A stretch of DNA of 23,875 nt from Eggerthellaceae bacterium UBA5906 (lineage in GTDB: Bacteria > Actinomycetota > Coriobacteriia > Coriobacteriales > Eggerthellaceae): NCBI GenBank assembly GCA_002431805.1, contig DJEE01000004.1, positions 1 to 23,875 of the forward strand, given 5' to 3'. This document shows, piece after piece, positions 23,340 through 23,875 of this stretch (within the stretch, counting starts at the first letter, position 1; every line of letters begins with the position of its first letter). The notes under the pieces are model-generated. The model saw nothing but the letters and a program-made list of their open reading frames with translations, was not told where the DNA came from and did not search any database. The translations under genes and the position numbers were made by a program.

Positions 23340-23875
23340 ATGAGCGATTGTGCGGATAAGACGTATGCCGGCGACGATGAGGTTCGAGATGCGTTGGTTA
23401 ACCGTGCGGCTTTTTTTCGCATGCTGGCGGGGTATTATTTTCGCCCGATGAGTCAAGAGGATATCGATGGGGTGGACGTGGCCGCGCTGCTTGAGGCTGC
23501 CGCGCAAAGCGATGGCGAGCTGTCCGAGGGTTTCAACGATATGGGGCGCTTCCTTCGCAAGTGCAACACCGGTACGCGCGAGCAGCTGGCAACCGATTAT
23601 ACGAGCGCGTTCGGTGGCGCGGTGACCTGCCATGATAAAGTTGCTGTTCCGTATGCGTCCGTGTTCGCGGACGAGGACGGCAGGCTGAACACAAGCCAGC
23701 GCGGCGAGGTGTACAAGGCGTACAAGGCGCATGCGTTCAAGGTGTCGGCCGATGCGGCTATGCCGGAGGACCACCTGTCGTTTCTGCTGACGTTTTTGGC
23801 GATTTTGAGCGATGAGGCGCGCCTGGCGTTCGATGCGTGCGATAAGGCGCGCGCAATTGCGCTTCTTGATGAATC
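23340..23875 (+). CDS. TorD/DmsD-family chaperone, cut by the window end
   Basis: The reading frame starts at ATG 23340, with AAGGA nine bases upstream, and runs 178 codons without a stop to the window edge. The helical pattern, with FFRMLAGYYFRPMSQEDI near the N-terminus and a central VPYASVFADEDGRL (about residues 101-114), fits the TorD family. These cytosolic chaperones bind the Tat signal and hold the apo-enzyme until the molybdenum cofactor is inserted. The place directly after the A-B-C genes points to the upstream catalytic subunit as client. TorD proteins are usually around 200 residues or slightly more, so little is missing. Confidence 0.85.
   Translation, partial: MSDCADKTYAGDDEVRDALVNRAAFFRMLAGYYFRPMSQEDIDGVDVAALLEAAAQSDGELSEGFNDMGRFLRKCNTGTREQLATDYTSAFGGAVTCHDKVAVPYASVFADEDGRLNTSQRGEVYKAYKAHAFKVSADAAMPEDHLSFLLTFLAILSDEARLAFDACDKARAIALLDE

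Noticed and set aside
1..23875. CRISPR arrays, tRNA/rRNA genes, insertion sequences
   Set aside because: No regularly spaced repeats, no cloverleaf or rRNA sequence, and no transposase or integrase motif were seen on either strand.

Overview
The window looks like chromosomal DNA of an anaerobic Coriobacteriia member, most likely Eggerthellaceae. This is an inference from gene content: a long Tat-exported molybdopterin oxidoreductase with four-cluster ferredoxin and NrfD/DmsC-type partners plus a TorD-type chaperone, a giant fused 2-hydroxyacyl-CoA dehydratase activase, a CmpB-like membrane protein, GC-rich codon use, and an actinobacterial-type LexA box. No 16S rRNA or other decisive marker is present.

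Region 1 (about 1-4110) is visibly more AT-rich and carries a plasmid-type maintenance cassette. It holds parA and parB (overlapping, + strand) and, convergent to them, a replication protein with an archaeo-eukaryotic primase-polymerase core, a PriCT-like segment and an HTH. The control DNA is rich: a 12-bp inverted repeat, a promoter, a hairpin and a near-perfect LexA/SOS box precede parA. A pseudoknot-capable structure follows parB. Upstream of rep, a short promoter-to-terminator unit lies antisense to the predicted rep leader, the layout of plasmid copy-number control by a countertranscript RNA.

Region 2 (about 4450-10490) is mostly housekeeping: upp (uracil salvage), a class-I glutamine amidotransferase-like hydrolase with an odd Cys-rich tail, mnmA (tRNA 2-thiolation), serA (serine synthesis, - strand) and a CmpB-family membrane protein. 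Strong intrinsic terminators separate several of these units.

Region 3 (about 9850-15090, - strand) is a two-gene operon. A protein of about 1,510 residues carries two BadF/HgdC-type activase domains and two HgdB/DUF2229-like halves; it is followed by a TetR-family regulator whose start overlaps its stop (TAATG). A 15-bp palindrome sits between the -35 and -10 region of the predicted promoter and is a good candidate operator for that TetR protein.

Region 4 (about 15370-23875) holds yebC, a convergent 442-residue protein that reads as a degenerate Fic domain fused to a C-terminal winged helix, and a divergent respiratory operon: an unknown 203-residue protein, the molybdopterin catalytic subunit, the electron-transfer subunit, the membrane anchor and a partial TorD-type chaperone cut by the window end. 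The catalytic subunit has Cys where DmsA-type enzymes have the Mo-ligating Ser, so the substrate may well not be DMSO. It resembles the broad group that includes gut catechol dehydroxylases and acetylene hydratase.
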